This document shows positions 21,777-32,055 of a stretch of 64,000 nt of DNA, in pieces. Origin of the DNA: Cordia subcordata (lineage: Eukaryota; Streptophyta; Magnoliopsida; Boraginales; Cordiaceae). A program made the translations under genes and the position numbers. Below the pieces are notes generated by a model that searched no databases, had not been told where the DNA came from, and saw only the letters and a list, made by a program, of their open reading frames with translations. The DNA lies in NCBI GenBank assembly GCA_028554755.1, contig JAPTOF010000008.1:15605001-15669000 (forward strand). Direction: 5' to 3'. Positions within the stretch are counted from its first letter, which is position 1; every line of letters begins with the position of its first letter.

Positions 21777-21831
21777 TTTTTGGTCTCTTGCCATGATTCT
21801 TGCTTTGGATACGGGAGGTCCCACCATTCAG
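21777..21831 (+). pseudogene. tRNA-Pro-derived sequence, unit 1
   Basis: TTGGTCT and ATGATTCTTGCTTTGG followed by a GGGAGGTCCCA variable/T-arm start match the order of a plant tRNA-Pro with a TGG-type anticodon loop. The D-loop is altered, and the T-arm and acceptor 3' strand are lost. It lies at the same place in unit 1 as the better-preserved 5' half in unit 2, so the ancestor carried it before duplication. Confidence 0.5.
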
Positions 21832-22257
21832 TTGTTGGAGCGTGCAACATCCTACAAAAGTGACAAGATAGCAAAGTCAAAAATACATAGAACTGAGTCA
21901 ACAGAAACAGGAAGAAGGCAGTTTTCAATTCACTGAAGATAAATGAGAAATGAAATCATAGTCCAAAAACAGACAAGGGCAAGCACCCTTCGAGAAATCC
22001 CAACCTCTCTGATACCTCATCCTTCTTTGAGCTCATGACCAACTTTTGCTTATATGATAAGTTAAGCGGCTGTCTAGCTTATAAACTTTCTTTTGTTCTT
22101 TTCTATAACAAGGAACTGACCAGTTCAATAACGTGCAGATCAGTCAAGAGCCACGCAATCTTGTATCAAAAACGAGATAAGCTAAACAGGCTGTAAGCTC
22201 TTAATAAAATGAGCTTCGGATAGAGAATGTGAGCAACGCCTTGGCAAAAGAACTTAC

Positions 22258-22313
22258 CAGTTGCATGTGGGAGAAACAGACCCGTGTGGAGTCCGACCCA
22301 CATACCATCTGGG
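22258..22313 (-). other. Conserved exon-like block with GTAAGT donor, unit 1 middle module
   Basis: On the minus strand GGGCAG precedes CCCAGATGG, and the block ends CATGCAACTG followed by GTAAGTTC, a near-ideal donor site. The 17-codon stretch from the ATG reads MVCGSDSTRVCFSHMQL. It is 56 nt long, like the blocks at 22545 and 34687. It could instead be a structured or regulatory element: TGCATGTGGG and CCCACATAC can pair. Confidence 0.35.
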
Positions 22314-22544
22314 CTGCCCAGCCAAGAAATGGGCCAGTTTTTCTCAGCGCTCGCTTCATTTGCTCAGAGACAACAAGAAAAATAAAATAAACAAGAAGAA
22401 TCATCATCGTTAAAGCCAATCCAAACACGCTCTAAAGGCCAACTCCAACTGCACTCCTTAATTTTGAATCGGAAATGAGGCTCAGATATGTGTACAAAAC
22501 AAGGTAAAGAGAATGGAGAACACCGCCATGGCAGCAAAACTCAC

Positions 22545-22600
22545 CAGTTGCATGTGGGAAGGAAAAACCCATATGGAGTCCGACCCACTTGCCATCTGGG
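22545..22600 (-). other. Conserved exon-like block with GTGAGT donor, unit 1 right module
   Basis: The minus strand reads MASGSDSIWVFPSHMQL from an ATG at 22595, ends CATGCAACTG and is followed by GTGAGTTTTGC. Its frame would continue into the candidate terminal exon at 15288. The upstream AG (plus 22601-22602) is a possible acceptor. Immediately beyond the donor lies GCAGCCATGGC, which is conserved in nearly every module of both units. Confidence 0.35.
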
Positions 22601-22797
22601 CTGCCCAGCCAAGATACGGGTCAGTATTTTCGCAATACCCGATTCATTGGAGATCCGAAAAAAGAAATCATCACAGCCTCATAGAAGTAAGAGCATGTTT
22701 GGATTGTATAAGATGCGTCAAAAAGAAGGTTTTCTTTTGTTGCCCCTGCCAAAACATTTTCCGGCAAACAAACGGAACCCAATCAGTGAAATTTTAC

Positions 22798-22860
22798 CAG
22801 AAGATCTGAAGGTCGCGGGTTCGATTCCTGAGAAACAAGAGTGGTTGTTGTTGTTGTTGT
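22798..22860 (+). repeat. tRNA-like B box followed by (TTG)n: possible SINE tail
   Basis: GGTCGCGGGTTCGATTCCTG contains the pol III B-box core GGTTCGATTCC and is followed about 20 bases later by GTTGTTGTTGTTGTTGTG. A tRNA-derived SINE often ends in such a simple repeat. No A box is visible upstream. The unit 2 copy (about 34905-34960) keeps the B box and only a short GTTGTTATTG tail. It may instead be the displaced T-arm of the nearby tRNA-Pro-like sequence. Confidence 0.4.
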
Positions 22861-22889
22861 GATTAGAGGGAGAGAAATCATAGGCATTA

Positions 22890-22933
22890 ACAGAGAGGGG
22901 CAACCAACCTTGAGAAATTCCCAATCTCTCTGT
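22890..22933. repeat. Conserved hairpin block, unit 1, copy H4 (44 nt)
   Basis: The terminal stem is ACAGAGAG/CTCTCTGT: the outermost G-C pair of the other copies is replaced by A-T on both sides, a compensatory change. Inner GGGG/CCCA follows. The loop contains CAACCAACCTTGAG. Spacing and length equal the copies at 16635, 33470, 33627 and 34986. Confidence 0.65.
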
Positions 22934-23040
22934 GCCTCATTTCCTCCGAGCCATTCTGCGTCTTTGGACTTCGATCGCAGTCCCGGGAGTAGTATATATA
23001 GTGTGCACACGAGTAGTTTTTTTTTTTTTCCTCTTTTTAC

Positions 23041-23759
23041 AGATTTCGTTAACCACGCTTTGTTTGGATTGATTTTTTTTTTAAATATTTTTTTAAAAAT
23101 TTATATTAAATTTATAATAATTATTTGATTTATCTTTTAAAAAAATTAAAACTTTAAAAAAATTTAAATACAATTTTTTTAAAAAACTAATATTTTTATC
23201 TTCTAAAAAATTATTTTTTTTAAATTTATTAAAAAAACACTTTTAAAAAAAATCCATTCAAACGGACCATTATTTATATAAGGCCTTCCCAACAAGTTAT
23301 CTATATTCCCCAATAAATTTAAGGGTTTTGAACTATTTTTCTATATTCAAGAATCTTCTATTTCAAATTTACTCTAATAGTATTTTTATTTTCAACCAAC
23401 CTCTTAATTTAAAATTTCCTCATTTTAATTTCACTTTAGTAGTCTCCCTATATTAATGGACCCCTATTTTGATTTTATTATAGCTCTTCTTTTATTTCAA
23501 TTAAATAAATCATTTCAGTTTTAATGAGATTTATATTTATTTATTATAAATATTAATATTTTAAAATTAATCAGTAATTATTAACTAATATTTTATTATT
23601 ATTTTAATAATTATATTATAATACTAATATTATTATTTTATCAATATTATTTTTCGTCATTTTTATAGTTTTTCAAAGACTTTAACTCATATCAACTTCA
23701 GTAATATGTCTTTATATCTTGTATTGTTGTCATCGGCTTTATTCCATCGGTCCTTTTTT
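23041..23759. other. AT-rich stretch without genes
   Basis: Long T and A runs and no coding signal. No repeat boundary could be defined. Confidence 0.5.
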
Positions 23760-24345
23760 TATGTATCATAATATCAAAATTAACTTTATCTCCTATTAGT
23801 CCTTTTTTCATATCTAGGGACATCAGAATCAAGTTTATCTCCCATCGGTCATTTTTTCATGTCTTGTAATGTCAAAATTAACTCTATCTCTCATCAATCA
23901 TTCTTTTTCTTTAAATATCTTGTAATTTTAAAATAAACTTTATCTCCAATTGGTCATTTTTCTTTTAATGTCTCGTAGTGTCAAAATGAACTTTATCTCC
24001 CTTCAGTCACTTTTTCATATCCTCTAATATCATAATCAATGTTATCTACCATCGGTCATTAATTTCATGTCTTGTAATGTCAGAATAAAATTTATCTCTC
24101 GTAGATCATTTTTTTCATGTCTTGTAATGTCAAAAATTAATTTTATCTCCCGTCGGTCATTTTTTTCATGTCTTGTACCGTATCAAAAATTAACTTTATT
24201 TCTTGTCAGTCATTTTTTTTTTAATATCTTGTAATGTCAAAATCAACTTTATCTTCCATCAATTTTTTTTTTTTCATATCTTGTAATACCATAGTCAACT
24301 TTATCTCTTGTCAGTTAATTTTCCTTATGTCTTGTATTATCAATG
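23760..24345. repeat. Tandem array, about 11 degenerate units of 45-60 bp
   Basis: Each unit follows the pattern CATGTCTTGTAATGTCAAAA, then (T)AACTTTATCTCCCATCGGTC and a T-rich spacer. I count about 11 occurrences of TTATCTCC-like cores between 23791 and 24310, with spacing 42-58 bases, so the units are diverged and of unequal length. No coding or promoter signal is visible. It is a minisatellite-like array next to a Harbinger transposase remnant. Confidence 0.8.
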
Positions 24346-24599
24346 TCAATTTTATGCTTAATTAATCTAGAATGATAGGTAAACTTTTATGGTTATAAAT
24401 AGCCATGCATGAGGCTTATCAAATGCACAAAAAACACATATTAAAAAGTTATTACCTTTATTTTTTCTTCTTCTACTTTCTATTAAGCATTTCAATATCT
24501 ATCACCATAGATATAGATATTGAAGATATGACTTCTATGAACTGATGCATGTAGTTTTTTAACATTGACTATGACAAAGAGTTAGCATTACTTCAACTC

Positions 24600-25255
24600 T
24601 TGGGCAATGAAGATGATCAACAACAGAATGTACATCATGGTTCTGCACCTGGTCATGCTTACTTTTGGCAAGACAAGATAGAAGGTCATGAAAGACTCCA
24701 TCGTGATTATTTTGCTGAAAATTCTGTTTATCCTCCCAACATATTTAGAAGAAGATTCCAAATGAGTTGTTCTTTGTTTTGCCAAATACAATTTGCAGTA
24801 GAATCTCACAATCCTTATTTCATTCGGAAATAAAATAGTGCTGGTCATTGGGGATTGTCTTCCTTGCAAAAAGTGACAACTACTATAAGGATGCTTGCAT
24901 ATGGAGCAGCTGCAGATTTGATGGATAAGTACATATAGATCGAAGAAACTACAGCTATGGAAACTGTGAAAAGGTTTTTAAGGCAATAGTGGCAATATTT
25001 TCTGATAAGTATCTATTATCACTAAATGAAAATGATATTGCTAAATTGTCAGGAATTGGAAAACAGAGAAGTTTTCCTAAAATGCTAGGTAGCATTGATT
25101 GTATGCATTGGAAGTGGAAAAATTGCTCGACAGCATGGAAAAGTATATATTGTGGTCATATCCATGAACCGACAATTATTTTAGAAGTTGTGCCTTATTA
25201 TGATCTTTGGATATTATTGGAAATCATCTCATCATATCCCACAAATTTGGCATGA
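24600..25255 (+). pseudogene. PIF/Harbinger transposase (ALP1/HARBI1-like), truncated
   Basis: The DDE transposase family moves PIF/Harbinger elements. The translation runs YFAENSVYPPNIFRRRFQMS, LFCQIQFAVESHNPYF, LGLSSLQKVTTTIRMLAYGA, METVKRFLRQ, then after a frameshift near 24988 FPKMLGSIDCMHWKWKNC (first catalytic Asp), AWKSIYCGH and PTIILEVVPYYDLWI. It stops where the next expected block, the LPGSNND region with the second Asp, should begin. Stops at 24834 and 24939 lie in the first frame. About the C-terminal half is missing, so the element is inactive; no terminal repeats were found. Confidence 0.85.
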
Positions 25256-25264
25256 TTGCATGTT

Positions 25265-26674
25265 CATGGCAAAACAGAGGGTTGGAAGGCTAAACTATTA
25301 ACAGTGGTAAAGAGGTATTGTTTAAGTCAATGCTTTAGTCAATTCCCAAGTATACAATGAATATGTTCGCCTTTCCTAAGGCTTTCTATAAGAAGTTGAA
25401 TTTGATAGTAAGTTTTGGTTGGGTTCTGCTGGTAGACATTGAGTTCACTGGGTTAGTTGGGAGAAAGTTGCTACTCCTAAAATGAAGGGTAGGTTGCGCT
25501 TTTGGGGTTTTAATGATATGAATTTGGCCTTAGACGCTAGTGAGGCTTGGTGGCTCCTGTGTAATCCATCTTCGCATTTAGTTGAGCTTTTAAGAAGCTT
25601 GTACTTTGCTAATATAGGTTTCTAGTCTACTTATAGATCTGCTACTGCTTCTAGTGCTGGCAAAGTATTCTAAAAGGCCACGACCATCTCAAGAGTAATG
25701 TTAGTCTGGCATGTTGGTGATGAACACTTTATACATGTTTGGAATGATCATTGGGTTTTGAATCAGTATCTCTCGAAAAAACCGACTTAATATTCTATTA
25801 CTATGGTTTCTAAGTAAATTATTGTTGATCAAAGGGTTTGGAATGTTTCGTTGCTTAGAAGTCTATATCCTGAGGATGTTGTTGCTAACATACTTAAAAT
25901 TCCTATGCCATTTGAGCCGAGGGTAGACAAGTTGGTTTGGCCTTTCTCTAAATCTGGTGAATATGAGGTTAAATCGAGTTAACAAAGAGCAATAGTTGGT
26001 TGTTTGGGTATGCACTCACTCTATTGTTGCTGATATTTCTTCTCACCCTTCTCGGAACCTTTAAAAAATGATGTAACATGCTCGTGTACCAACTAAGATT
26101 CACCGTTTTCTATGGAAAGTATGAAATAATGCTCTATTTCCACTAAAGAGAACTTGTGTCGTTGGGGTTGTGTTGACTCCTTAGTCTGTAGAATTGATGG
26201 TGTTGAGCCAGAGAGAACCAACCATATGTTCTTCACATGTCACTTTAGTAAACACATATCGTTCATCTCTTCGATAAATTTCAGAAGTGCATCCTCTAGG
26301 AATATTTGTCTTCATGAATCGTTGGTTGATTGGTGCCCAACTCTTGGGAAGAGATATGCTGAAACTCTTATTTTCATTACTTGCTGGCATATGTGGAAGA
26401 GTCATAATTGAATTATATTTGAAACTGAAGCTCTGTGTCCTCAAAGGACTAAAGCCAAGGTTGATGGATTGCTTAGTAAATTGTTTGGTTCTATGCAAGA
26501 GCATTGTGTGCATAGGTACACTGGTGTCTCTCCCCTTGACACTCCAGAGATAGCTTCGTGTCCTTCTGATAGTGGTATGGCCAAGATTAATTGTGATGTT
26601 TCTTTTTCAGTTATTGATGGTCAAGCTAAAATTCCTATGAAGTGTTGCGACTCTTTTGGTTATATTTTGGATGT
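25265..26674 (+). pseudogene. LINE (L1-type non-LTR retrotransposon), RT C-terminus and zf-RVT region, 5' truncated
   Basis: From 25265 the translation shows LINE RT-thumb sequence: SIPKYTMNMFAFPKAFYKKL, then HWVSWEKVATPKMKGRLRFW and LDASEAWWLLCNPSS. The zinc-binding region follows with DKLVWPFSKSGEYEVKS and near 26154-26260 CRWGC..TNHMFFTCHFSKH. The RNase H-like domain starts with MAKINCDVSFSVIDG at 26578. Stops and frame changes are frequent. The endonuclease and most of RT are missing, the usual 5' truncation of LINE copies. The sequence is interrupted at 26674 by a gypsy element and resumes at 31657. Confidence 0.85.
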
Positions 26675-26679
26675 GATGC
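26675..26679. repeat. Target duplication GATGC of the chromovirus, left
   Basis: GATGC directly precedes the 5' LTR and is repeated exactly at 31652-31656 after the 3' LTR. Confidence 0.9.
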
Positions 26680-27053
26680 TGTCATGGACCCAACTGCTGA
26701 AGAAAACCAAACGGTTACCAAAGAAGGGCCCTCACGTCACTAACATGGAGCAACAATTGCACAACCACCTGAGGAGAAGCAGTTACGAAAAGGACAACGC
26801 ATCAAAACAACTCCAAAGCATTTGCATGATTACATTACTTGTTAGACAAGAGAAGTAGAAACTATAAATAGGGACAATTGAGCCCAAGAGAGGTGTGAAA
26901 AACATGTATTAGCTTGGTTCTCTGTAAACTCTCTCTCTTTTTCTTCTTTGGAGCTTCCAATTGGCTCGAACAATTGGCTTTTATCAATACAAATTCTCTG
27001 CATATTCTCTTCTTTACTCTGCTATCCATTTAATCACCTGTAACAGCATGACA
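26680..27053 (+). repeat. 5' LTR of the chromovirus
   Basis: 374 bp, starts TGTCATGGACCC and ends GCATGACA. It holds CTATAAATAGG (about 26862), a TATA box, with CTCTGTAAACTC downstream. It carries a 13-base duplication of TCGAACAATTGGC-type sequence not present in the 3' LTR. Confidence 0.9.
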
Positions 27054-27074
27054 AAGGTGCTTTCATTGAATCGA
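27054..27074 (+). other. Putative primer-binding site of the chromovirus
   Basis: AAGGTGCTTTCATTGAATCG follows the LTR directly. TTGGTGCTTTCATTGA is a common start of the internal region in plant chromoviruses, so this is the expected minus-strand primer site. The matching tRNA was not determined. Confidence 0.6.
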
Positions 27075-27078
27075 ACAC

Positions 27079-28317
27079 ATGGCAGACGACACTCGTCTCA
27101 AACAAATCGATGAAACTCTTAAGCAGTAGGCTCAGATTATGGCATCTCTGCAACAAACCCTTGCTGCACAACAAAAATCAATGGAACAACTTGCCCTACA
27201 ATGCACTACACTTGATGGCAAATTTGAACAAGCCATTCGCTTTATCGAATCACCTCCGCCAGTCCTCCCGACACACACTATCGCATCCAGCTCTCATCCA
27301 AATTCCTTCGCCCCCACAGATCTATTAAACTTGATTTTCCCCGATTTGATGGCACCAACACAATGGGTGGATTTCAAAGGCTAAATAGTTCTTTGAATAT
27401 TATGCCATCGACGATACCCAACGGCTCACCATAGCCTACTTCCACATGGATGGTCCGACGCTTCAATGGTATCATACTGCTCATTTACCATATGAGTTTT
27501 TGCTTCACTGTTTTATTTCTGGGCTCAAACCAGAAATCCATCCAGACATTCAAGCTTTTTGGCCTAATACTCTGAGTGAAGCGGTGGGCCTGGCTCGTTT
27601 ACAAGAAGCCAAATTCATCGAGCTCCATAAATTGCACCATTGGCCCTTTTCTGTAAGCCCACACTCTCTTATCCTCATACCATCAATCATTTTTCCCAAT
27701 CTCTACCACCATCACGCCCTCCTAACATCTTTTCTCCAGTCCAAACCCCCAAACCACCACTTCTTCCACTTCCATCACCATCTTTATCGCCCTTATCTCC
27801 CCTTCCAATTAAGAAATTATCCCCAGCTGAAATTCAAGCCAAACATGAGCGTGGGCTCTGTTTTAATTGCAATGAAAAATGGTCAACCAATCATTGGTGT
27901 AAAAGCACCCCTAAATTGCTTTTATTTGATTTCGATTATGAGTCTGACACTCCTGAACAGTCTCCACCAGAGCCCATCCCACTTCCTCCCGAGCCTGACC
28001 CCCATTTACCAGAACTAGAAATTTCCTATCATGCACTCATTGGCCAGATATCACCGACCACTCTACGTTTTACAAGAACTTTACGGGGAGCACCTGTACA
28101 AATTTTGGTTGATGGCGGCAGCACACACAATTTCATGCAATCTCGCGTTGCCAAATACCTGGCTCTACCTATTGAACCATCTCCTACCTTTGCTGTGGTG
28201 GTTGGAAATGGTGAAAGGTTGCATACAGAAGGATGTGTGAGGCAAGCGACATTGGCAGTTCAAGGTCATAACATTATCACTGATTTTTTTCTCTTGCCTT
28301 ACACGGGGCAGATATAG
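27079..28317 (+). pseudogene. chromovirus gag and protease
   Basis: Starting at ATG 27079 (MADDTRLKQIDETL), a glutamine-rich N-terminal part is broken by stops and frame changes between 27127 and 27640. The 225-codon frame 27640-28317 has a proline-rich region, the zinc knuckle CFNCNEKWSTNHWC, an acidic proline linker and the protease motif ILVDGGSTHNFM (active-site D-G-G-S/A-T) near residue 168. The normal capsid-like region is only partly recognisable (FISGLKPEIHPDIQAF at about 27505). It ends at a TAG just before the RT-side frame. Confidence 0.8.
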
Positions 28318-28319
28318 TT

Positions 28320-29824
28320 TTGGGCATTACATGGTTAGCAACTTTAGGTAATATCACCTTCAACTATGCCACATTGACATTGGGTTTTTGTTGTAATAAC
28401 CAATGTATTGAGCTTCACGGCGATACTACACTAGTGGCAGACCACAGGCAGTTTAAGGGCTTTCGACGAATCCAAGAAACAGAGGCTATCGCTACTTATT
28501 TTCATCTTGAATTGCTTTCTGATGAGTCTCATTACGTCTCCAAAGTTTTTCCAGGCATTGCCCATCTTTTGCAGGAATACTCGGATGTTTTCACAAAACC
28601 AAAGGGTTTATCTCCTTCATAGCCTCAGGATCATTCCATTCCATTGATTCCAGGAACTAAGCCGATCAATGTTAAACCGTATAGGTACCCTTATTTCCAA
28701 AAAGCAGAAATAAGAGATGCTCACTGATGGTATCATTCATCCTAGTACAAGTCCTTTTTCTTCCCCTACATTACTTGTTCGTAAAAAGGATGGGTCGTAG
28801 CGTTTCTGCACTGATTACCGCGCACTCAACGCTGCTACTATCAAAGACCGATTTCCTATCCCAACTATTGATGAACTTTTTGATGAATTGTTTGGCACCA
28901 GGTTTTTTCTAAATTGGATTTAATGGCAGGCTATCATCAAATCCGAATGAAGGAAGACGACATTCCAAAAACAGCATTCAGGACTCATCATGGCCATTAT
29001 GAGTACCTAGTCATGCCTTTTGGATTGTCGAATGCGTCATCAACATTCCAAGCCACAATGAACGAAAATTTTAAACCATTTTTACGGCACTTTGTCTTAG
29101 TATTTTTTGATGATATACTCATCTTTAGCCACGACATGGACTCACATCTCATTCACTTGAAACAGGTACTGCAGACTTTAAGGGATAATGATTTAGTTGC
29201 AAAACAATCCAAATGTTCATTTGGACAATCTGAGATCAATTATTTGGGACATCTAATTACAGGCAATGGTATTTCCATGGATTCATCCAAAATTTAGGTG
29301 ATCTTGGAATGGCCAGCTCCAACCTCAGTTCGTGGTGTCCCTTAACAGTTCTTCTAAAAAAAGAAGCTTTTCAGTGCAATCCAGAAGCTCAACAAGCCTT
29401 TGACACTTTGAAGAAGCCCATCATGTCTGCTCCTATCTTAGCATTGCCTAATTTCACCATCCCTTTTGTGGTGGAAACGGATGCTTTAGGGACAGGTATT
29501 GGTGCCGTATTACAACAAGAAGATAGGCCTATTTCTTTTTTCAGCAAACTACTCTCTCCCAGACTGCAGGCTTCATCAACATATAATAGAGAAATGGCTG
29601 CCATAACAGCGACAGTCAGCAAATGGAGACAATATTTACTTGGAAGGAAATTCATCATCAAAACAGACCAGCATAGCTTAAAAAATCTCACTACACAAGT
29701 CATTCAAACTCCAGAGCAATAAAAATGGCTTTCTAAGCTAATGGGATATGATTTTGAAATCCTCTACAAACCAGGCAGGGACAATAAAGTTGCTGATGCC
29801 CTCTCACGATTGCCAACAGGGTGT
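28320..29824 (+). pseudogene. chromovirus reverse transcriptase and RNase H
   Basis: The order is [95 protein letters not shown] (catalytic FDD in place of YVDD, usual for chromoviruses), KCSFGQSEINYLGHLI, then RNase H VVETDALGTGIGAVL, ISFFSKLLS, YNREMAAI and GRDNKVADALSRLP. Stops at 28621, 28725, 29297 and 29720 and at least two frame changes interrupt it. The thumb sequence between GHLI and the RNase H is partly deleted (about 29300-29350). Confidence 0.85.
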
Positions 29825-30804
29825 TTTTTGGCATTATCTCGTATTCAAGTGGAGCTGATACAAGATATCAAGAAGGAAAATCAGACCAACCAAGATCTCC
29901 TACATCTTCGTGCCAAACTTCAAAATCAGCCAAATTCCCACATTGACTTTGCAGACTGGAATGGGATCCTGGTTTTCCGGAGACGAATTGTGATAGCGGC
30001 TGACTCGCCATTACATCACAAAATACTGCATGAGTTTCACGACACAACAATTGGAGGACATTCGGGTTTTCTTCGTACATTTCACCGCATTGCCACCAGT
30101 TTTTATTGGAAAAACATGCGACAGGATATTCGCGCTTATGTTGAACAATGCCTCACATGTCAAGTCATGAAAGCTTCATATACTTATCTAGCGGGACTCC
30201 TTCAACCGCTACCCATTCCATCACAAGTATAGGAGGATATTTCTATGGATTTTGTCAATGGCCTTCCTTCTTCTAAAGGAAAACCCATAGTCATGGTTGT
30301 TGTGAATCGTTTGTTGAAATATGCCCATTTTGTGGCTCTGGCACATCCTTTAACCAGTGCCAAAGTTGCAAATCATTTTGTACAAGACATCATTCGTCTT
30401 CATGGGTTCCCTCGTTCTATAATCTCTGATAGGGATCCACTTTTTATTAGTTCCTTTTGGAAGGAACTATTTCGTCTCCAGGGCACATTGTTGGCAATGA
30501 GTTCGACTTATTACCCTTAAAGCGATGGTCAAACAGAAATCACAAACTAAGGATTGGAATTGTACTTGAGATGCTTTGCAGCAAATTCTCCTTCAAAATG
30601 GACTAAATTTCTCCCTTGGGCCGAGTATTGGTACAATACAGCTTTCCATACTTCTGCTGGTATGTCTCCTTTTCAAGCTCTATATGGTCGCTTACCTCCT
30701 ACAATTGTTCACTATCTGCCTGGCTCTACAACCAACATCTCTGTTGATCAAGATTTAATGCAAAGGGATGATATTCTTCAGAGATTAAAACAAAATCTGC
30801 ATTA
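29825..30804 (+). pseudogene. chromovirus integrase
   Basis: The HHCC finger is recognisable as HHKILHEFHDTTIGGHSGFL and YVEQCLTCQVMKA. The core has SMDFVNGLPSSKGK (Asp), SIISDRDPLFISSFW (Asp) and SDGQTEITN (Glu). The C-terminal part contains FLPWAEYWYNTAFHTSAGMS and ALYGRLPPTIVHYLPGS. Stops at 30230, 30521 (Gln changed to TAA beside the catalytic Glu block), 30548 and 30803 are single-codon lesions in otherwise continuous sequence. Confidence 0.85.
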
Positions 30805-30817
30805 GGCCCAAGTTCGT

Positions 30818-31456
30818 ATGAAATGGTATGCAGACACAAAGAGAAAAGATGAGAACTTTGCTCCAGGAGACTATGTTCTTGTTAAACTGCAACCTTTTCA
30901 TCAAATCTCCGCCAAAGGAGCAACCAACAATAAACTCAGCAGAAGATATTATGGTCCTTTTCTGGTTACTAAACGCATAGGCCAAGTTGCTTATAGACTG
31001 GCTCTACCCGACTCCTTTTTCATTCACCCTGTGTTCCATGTCTCTTTTTTGAAAAGATTTAAAGGGGATCCAACAACAACACTGCAATCTTTGCCAGAAT
31101 CTTCAACATCAACAGGTCCTATTCATAAACCTATAACAATCCTGAATACTCGTACCATTAAGCGAAAAGGTCAGAACATTCCTCAAGTCCTAATTCAATG
31201 GGAGGCGCTACCACTGGAAGAGGCTACATGGGAAGACCAAGTTCATATTCAGAACCTTAGGGACAAGGTTCCATCTGAAGGTGAGGGCATTGTCATGGAC
31301 CCAACTGGTGAAGAAACCCAAACGGTTACCAAAGAAATGCCCTCACGTCACCAACATGGAGCAACAATTGCACAACCACCTGAGGAGAAGCAGTTACAAA
31401 AAGGACAATGCATCAAAACAACTCCAAAGCATTTGCGTGATTACATTACTTGTTAG
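30818..31456 (+). pseudogene. chromovirus integrase C-terminus with chromodomain, reading into the 3' LTR
   Basis: A 212-codon frame with FAPGDYVLVKLQPFHQ (GPY/F-type region), KLSRRYYGPFLVTKRIGQVA, FIHPVFHVSFLKRF and, at about residues 120-150, QVLIQWEALPLEEATWEDQV, a chromodomain of the plant chromovirus type that may steer integration to heterochromatin. The frame passes the LTR border at 31291 and uses about 55 codons inside the 3' LTR before TAG at 31454-31456. Confidence 0.85.
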
Positions 31457-31651
31457 ACAAGAGAAGTAGAAGCTATAAATAGGGACAATTGAGCCCAAGA
31501 GAGGTGTGAAAAACATGTATTAGCTTAGTTCTCTGTAAACTCTCTTTCTTTTTCTTCTTTGGAGCTTCCAATTGGCTTTTATCAATACGAATCCTCTGCA
31601 TATCCTCTTCTTTACTCTGCTGTCCATTTAATCACCTGTAACAGCATAACA
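31271..31651 (+). repeat. Polypurine tract and 3' LTR of the chromovirus
   Basis: GAAGGTGAGGGCAT ends at 31290 and is the likely tract. The LTR (31291-31651, 361 bp) starts TGTCATGG and ends GCATAACA, followed by the target copy GATGC. Confidence 0.9.
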
Positions 31652-31656
31652 GATGC

Positions 31657-32055
31657 TCGGAGGGTTACAGGTTATTCGACCATTCAAGCTGAAGCTTTGG
31701 TTGGACGCGGTGCCTGCGTTTTGGCAAAATGGTGCAGGTTCAATTATTATATTATTGAATTTGTATCCTCAAACTTGTAAGAGATTTTAAATTTGATACA
31801 ACGTTATGCTAACGAATTGAACACCTTATGACGAATGCGAGAACCATTCTCCAAACGTCAGTTCACGGCATGTTGCTCATTTACCAAGGCATGATAATGG
31901 AGCTGCGGATTGGTTGGTTATTAACGTCCGTGTAGACTCACTTCCCCAAGACTGGATTAGTGTCCTTCCCAAGATTTATCTGATGTTTTAAACTACCTAT
32001 TTCTATATTACATTAATAAAAGTTCCTTTGCTTCTGCTTATTTAAAAAAAAAAAA
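31657..32055 (+). pseudogene. LINE 3' end with poly(A)
   Basis: The RNase H-like domain resumes with TGYSTIQAEALVGRG and continues to VRHVAHLPRHDNGAADWLVI near 31872, the typical end of plant LINE RNase H. The 3' untranslated part ends in a 12-base A run at 32044-32055. Unit 2 of the modular locus begins directly after it. I found no matching target duplication at the truncated 5' end. Confidence 0.8.

Larger units (their letters stand above)
21269..23040. repeat. Duplicated modular locus, unit 1, right part
   Basis: It continues unit 1 after the Mutator-like element and aligns with 33870-35100. Three modules are visible, each with a conserved GTTGCATGTGGG...CC(C)AC..CCAT(C/)CGGGCTGCC block (21540, 22261, 22548); the middle one (about 22090-22470) is absent from unit 2. 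It ends near a TATA-like CTATATATACTACTCCCG on the minus strand (about 22985-23002), compatible with a minus-strand transcription start. GC content is clearly higher than in the flanking AT-rich DNA. Confidence 0.8.
26680..31651 (+). mobile_element. Ty3/gypsy chromovirus nested in the LINE
   Basis: Two LTRs of 374 and 361 bp (TGTCATGG...ACA) flank gag, protease, RT, RNase H, integrase and a C-terminal chromodomain, the gypsy order. A perfect GATGC target duplication surrounds the element, and LINE RNase H coding sequence lies on both sides. By eye the LTRs differ by about 16 substitutions and one 13-base indel, so the insertion is old but younger than the LINE. The small LTR and the chromodomain type suggest the Reina group; Tekay is possible. 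In-frame stops occur throughout, so the copy is inactive. Confidence 0.92.

Noticed and set aside
22513..22809. 98-codon plus-strand frame beginning MENTAMAAK in a good start context
   Set aside because: The frame is not kept across the other modules, whereas the minus-strand donor-like block is. I do not call a plus-strand gene, though the GCCATGGC context is noted.
23760..24345. Regularly repeated units considered as a CRISPR array
   Set aside because: Units and spacers are both degenerate and of varying length, the spacers are T-runs, there are no cas genes, and the DNA is from a plant nucleus.
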